Positions 62,676-64,000 of a stretch of DNA of 64,000 bases are shown piece after piece. The stretch's first letter is position 1, and every line of letters begins with the position of its first letter. The stretch comes from Streptomyces cadmiisoli (lineage in GTDB: Bacteria > Actinomycetota > Actinomycetes > Streptomycetales > Streptomycetaceae), in assembly GCF_003261055.1 (NCBI RefSeq), contig NZ_CP030074.1, forward strand, positions 806,001-870,000, in the 5' to 3' direction. Under the pieces are notes generated by a model. That model saw only the letters and a list, made by a program, of their open reading frames with translations, was not told where the DNA came from and made no database searches. The position numbers and the translations under genes were made by a program.

Positions 62676-62994
62676 CGTGCCCCTGGCCGCCCCGGACGCC
62701 GCGGGCCCGACCGGTGTTCCCCCCGCCGGCCAGGCCCGCGGCTCGTTCCCGGGGCGACCTGTTTGCCCTTCTCCCGACTCCTCCATGGATCGGGGAGCGG
62801 ACCTCAAGGGACCGGCCGACGTCTCATCCCCCGTCCGGCCCGGCCGGATCACCAGGTGCGTAGCCAGATCGATGCGCTGGGCGCCCTTGCCGGACTCGCC
62901 GTTTCTGAACAGCATGCGGGACGCCTCCTTCGCCATCTGGGGAGGCGACTGGTGCACCGTGGTGAGCGGCGGGCGGCCCTCTTCGCAAAGGAGT
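62676..62994. other. Region without recognisable gene before the IS3 relic
   Basis: About 320 bases. A minus-strand frame near 62860-62957 (MAKEASRMLFRNGESGKGAQ) looks coding-like but has no match I recognise. Otherwise nothing. Confidence 0.4.
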
Positions 62995-63580
62995 CGACGA
63001 AGTAGCCGCGCGCTACGCGTTCATCGACGCGGAGAAGGCCACCGAGAACAACCCGGGTGGTCATGGTGTCACCTTGATGTGCAGGGTGTTCGGGGTGTCC
63101 CGTTCGGGCTACTACGCGCACTTCGCCGCCCGGCCGGCGGCCGAGGAACGCCCCCGTCGGGAGGGCGAGCTGGTTGCCGAGATCCGGCAGATCCACGCGG
63201 CGTCCCGCCGCGCATACCGTGCCCCGAGGATCACCGCGGCGCTGCGCAGGAAAGGACGGCGGATCAACCGGAAGAGGGTCGAGCGGCTGATGCGCGAGCG
63301 CGACATCCGCGGGATCACGCGCCGCAAGCGCCGCGGCCTGACCCGGCCGGGCAGGAAGGCGGCCCCGTCGCCGGACCTGGTAGGACGCGACTTCACCGCT
63401 GCCGAGCCGGGCACCAGGCTGGTCTCGGACATCACCTACGTGCCCACGCTGGCCGGCTGGTGGTATCTCGCCACGGTCATCGACCTGGCCACACGCGAGG
63501 TGGTCGGATAGGCGATGGCCGATCACCACCGCGCCGAGCTGGTCGTCGACGCACTGAAGATGGCCGCCGCCGCGGCGGCC
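62995..63580 (+). pseudogene. IS3-family OrfB transposase with in-frame nonsense codon
   Basis: The product reads RYAFIDAEKATENNPGGHGV, TLMCRVFGVSRSGYYAHFAA, VAEIRQIHAASRRAYRAPRI and DFTAAEPGTRLVSDITYVPT, with the first Asp of the DDE triad in SDITY. At 63509 the codon expected for Tyr in REVVGYAMADHH is TAG. The frame continues beyond with AMADHHRAELVVDALKMAA and then ends in an Ala run at the junction with an IS1182 fragment. The C-terminal catalytic Glu is missing. Confidence 0.87.
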
Positions 63581-63620
63581 TGCAGAAAGGGTGCTGCCCT
63601 CGACCGCGTTCACCGGGGAC

Positions 63621-64000
63621 TGACCGTGCAGGGATTCCAGCCTGTGGAACACGTCGTCGACAGCGGCTACATCTCTCCGGACAGCATCCACCAGGCCTCC
63701 CAACAGTGGGGCATCACACTCTTTGGGCCGGTCCGTGACGACCCGCAGGCGAGCAAACGGCCCGGCTTCGCCAACCAGGACTTCCACATCGACTGGCAGG
63801 CCCGCACGCTGACTTGCCCGAACGGCGTGACGAGCCCGGCATGGAAACCCACACTGGGCGACGGCCACCCCCGGCTTTCCGTGCTCTTCCCGCGCAAGGC
63901 ATGCCGCGAATGCGCTGACCGGCTCAAATGCACCGGCAACGTCGACGGCATGGGCCGCCACATCTTTTTGATGCCCCAGCCTCTTCAGGAGATCCAGACA
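63621..64000 (+). pseudogene. IS1182-family transposase, C-terminal part, runs off the window
   Basis: An open frame without its own start reads LTVQGFQPVEHVVDSGYISP, DSIHQASQQWGITLFGPVRD, TLTCPNGVTSPAWKPTLGDG and CRECADRLKCTGNVDGMGRH, continuing past 64000. The Cys pattern CRECADRLKC and the VDSGY Asp are typical of IS1182-type transposases. It starts abruptly after the IS3 OrfB relic, so its 5' half is missing. Whether the 3' end is intact lies outside the window. Confidence 0.82.

Overview
The window looks like Streptomyces or a close relative. Base composition is very GC-rich, third codon positions are mostly G or C, GTG starts and GTGA/ATGA overlaps are common, and the gene families are typical of that genus (large NRPSs, MmyB-type XRE regulators, IS5, ISL3, IS1182 and IS3 relics). 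No rRNA, tRNA or CRISPR array was seen.

Positions 1-30785 (minus strand, transcribed right to left) hold a nonribosomal peptide assembly line. A 5404-aa, five-module NRPS (C-A-T, C-A-T, then three dual C/E-A-T) is followed by a 4518-aa, four-module NRPS (C-A-T, C-A-T, C/E-A-T, C/E-A-T, TE). Next come a type II thioesterase with an apparent frameshift and the first 19 codons of an MbtH-like protein, cut by the left edge, so the cluster continues outside the window. Specificity pockets read by eye predict X-Ser-Ser-Ser-Ser-Val-X-Thr-Ser. X is probably a basic residue, positions 2, 3, 4, 7 and 8 are expected to be D-configured, and the first C domain may attach an acyl or aryl cap. The five serine A domains are strongly homogenised at DNA level and carry a hexanucleotide repeat of variable length. 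A 32-codon mini-ORF bridges the two NRPS genes with coupled start and stop codons at both ends.

Positions 31400-31722 are IS debris. Positions 31933-35744 are a tight plus-strand operon encoding a lipoprotein, a HlyD/MacA-like adaptor, an ABC ATPase and a MacB/FtsX-type permease. It could export the peptide, but nothing in the sequence proves this. Converging on it, and separated by a strong bidirectional terminator, is a 1125-aa secreted subtilisin-family protease.

Positions 39.6-49.7 kb mix transposon relics (IS3/IS481-like, IS5, a group II intron 3' end with a recognisable domain V, TnpB, a serine resolvase) with three kinds of gene. These are a CHAT-protease gene divergent from a small zinc-ribbon gene and a membrane-protein gene, a secreted SGNH hydrolase, and an HxlR regulator.

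Positions 50.4-64 kb carry an NTF2-like protein, an ISL3 relic, and a minus-strand operon (aldo/keto reductase, NAD(P)-binding protein, two paralogous cysteine-nucleophile alpha/beta hydrolases) divergent from two tandem XRE/MmyB-type regulators. These are followed by two TetR/target pairs with clear palindromic operators, an ABC-F gene decapitated by an IS3 fragment, and IS3 and IS1182 transposase relics running off the right edge. The right half reads as an accessory region with many decayed insertions.
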